Positions 38,923 through 39,051 of a DNA stretch of 39,051 nucleotides are shown one piece after another. Position numbers and translations under genes: made by a program. The notes beneath the pieces were generated by a model, which did no database searches, was not told where the DNA came from, and saw only the letters and a program-made list of their open reading frames with translations. The number at the start of each line of letters is the position of its first letter. Position 1 is the first letter of the stretch. Origin of the DNA: Blastocatellia bacterium (GTDB lineage Bacteria; Acidobacteriota; Blastocatellia; UBA7656; JADIYM01); assembly GCA_016705245.1 (NCBI GenBank), contig JADIYM010000029.1:1-39051 (forward strand). The letters are read 5' to 3'.

Positions 38923-39051
38923 GTGCGGGACGGGAGCATCGGGACCCGGAACAAATCAAGTACGGCTTCCGATTCGCATTAGGCCGCCTAACTCGCCCTG
39001 GCGTCCAAAAAACCCAACGACTTTCGACATGTGATTGACTTAGGCGCACCA
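38923..39051. other. Window end, no gene seen
   Basis: The last 129 bp hold no supported start or RNA gene. AGGCCGCCTAACTCGCC near 38981 and the lower GC of the final 60 bp could mark the edge of another repeat, but there is not enough sequence to tell. Confidence 0.3.

Overview
The window is high-GC DNA from a Gram-negative bacterium: it encodes several outer-membrane barrel proteins, lipoproteins and Sec or Tat signal peptides. Gene content and the many imperfect intergenic inverted repeats would suit a soil or sediment lineage such as Acidobacteriota. That assignment is inference; no marker gene is present.

Layout. (1) 1-10.7 kb, mostly minus strand: a partial arylsulfatase, a MetA-type outer-membrane protein, a small membrane protein, a divergent DUF2490 gene that looks frameshifted, a lipoprotein formylglycine-generating enzyme, an alpha carbonic anhydrase, a DUF2252 protein and a second, large arylsulfatase. 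(2) 11.5-17.1 kb, plus strand: an apparent RiPP operon, then a third arylsulfatase. The RiPP part holds a SPASM-like protein without radical-SAM cysteines, a radical SAM/SPASM maturase, a secreted NTF2-like protein and a 120-aa Tat-signal precursor with seven Trp-Val-Asn motifs in a Gly-rich core. (3) 17.2-25.2 kb, minus strand: a barrel protein, a porin, an esterase, and DUF2950 and DUF3300 proteins. (4) 25.4-33.0 kb, plus strand: a large secreted protein, two stand-alone receivers (one with an in-frame stop), a FixJ/NarL-type regulator and a hybrid-input histidine kinase. (5) 33.2-38.9 kb: a branched-chain amino-acid type (Liv) ABC transporter with a split livH, then a TolB-like propeller protein.

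Two observations stand out. First, the RiPP-like operon: the repeated W-V-N triplets fit the aromatic-X-Asn pattern cross-linked by three-residue-cyclophane radical SAM enzymes, here on a Tat-exported precursor. Second, a shared promoter architecture. Eleven copies of a 16-bp palindrome near TTGGACCAAGGTCCAA lie upstream of genes. One copy is shared by a divergent pair, giving twelve promoters. In ten of these the palindrome is followed, after exactly 23 bp, by a -10-like hexamer of form xAxxxT; the other two have 22 and 24 bp. That puts the palindrome centre near -43.5, typical of a class II activator. The promoters serve the sulfatases, the FGE, the RiPP operon, barrel proteins, DUF3300/DUF2950, the large secreted protein and both stand-alone receivers. 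The FixJ-type regulator and kinase in the same window are the natural candidates to read the site.

Intergenic space is rich in inverted repeats of at least six families. Some stretches with long G or C runs (about 3804-3827, 28070-28150, 28800-28816) look like poor base calling, so the damage to DUF2490 and perhaps livH may not be biological. No rRNA, tRNA, CRISPR array or transposase gene was recognised.
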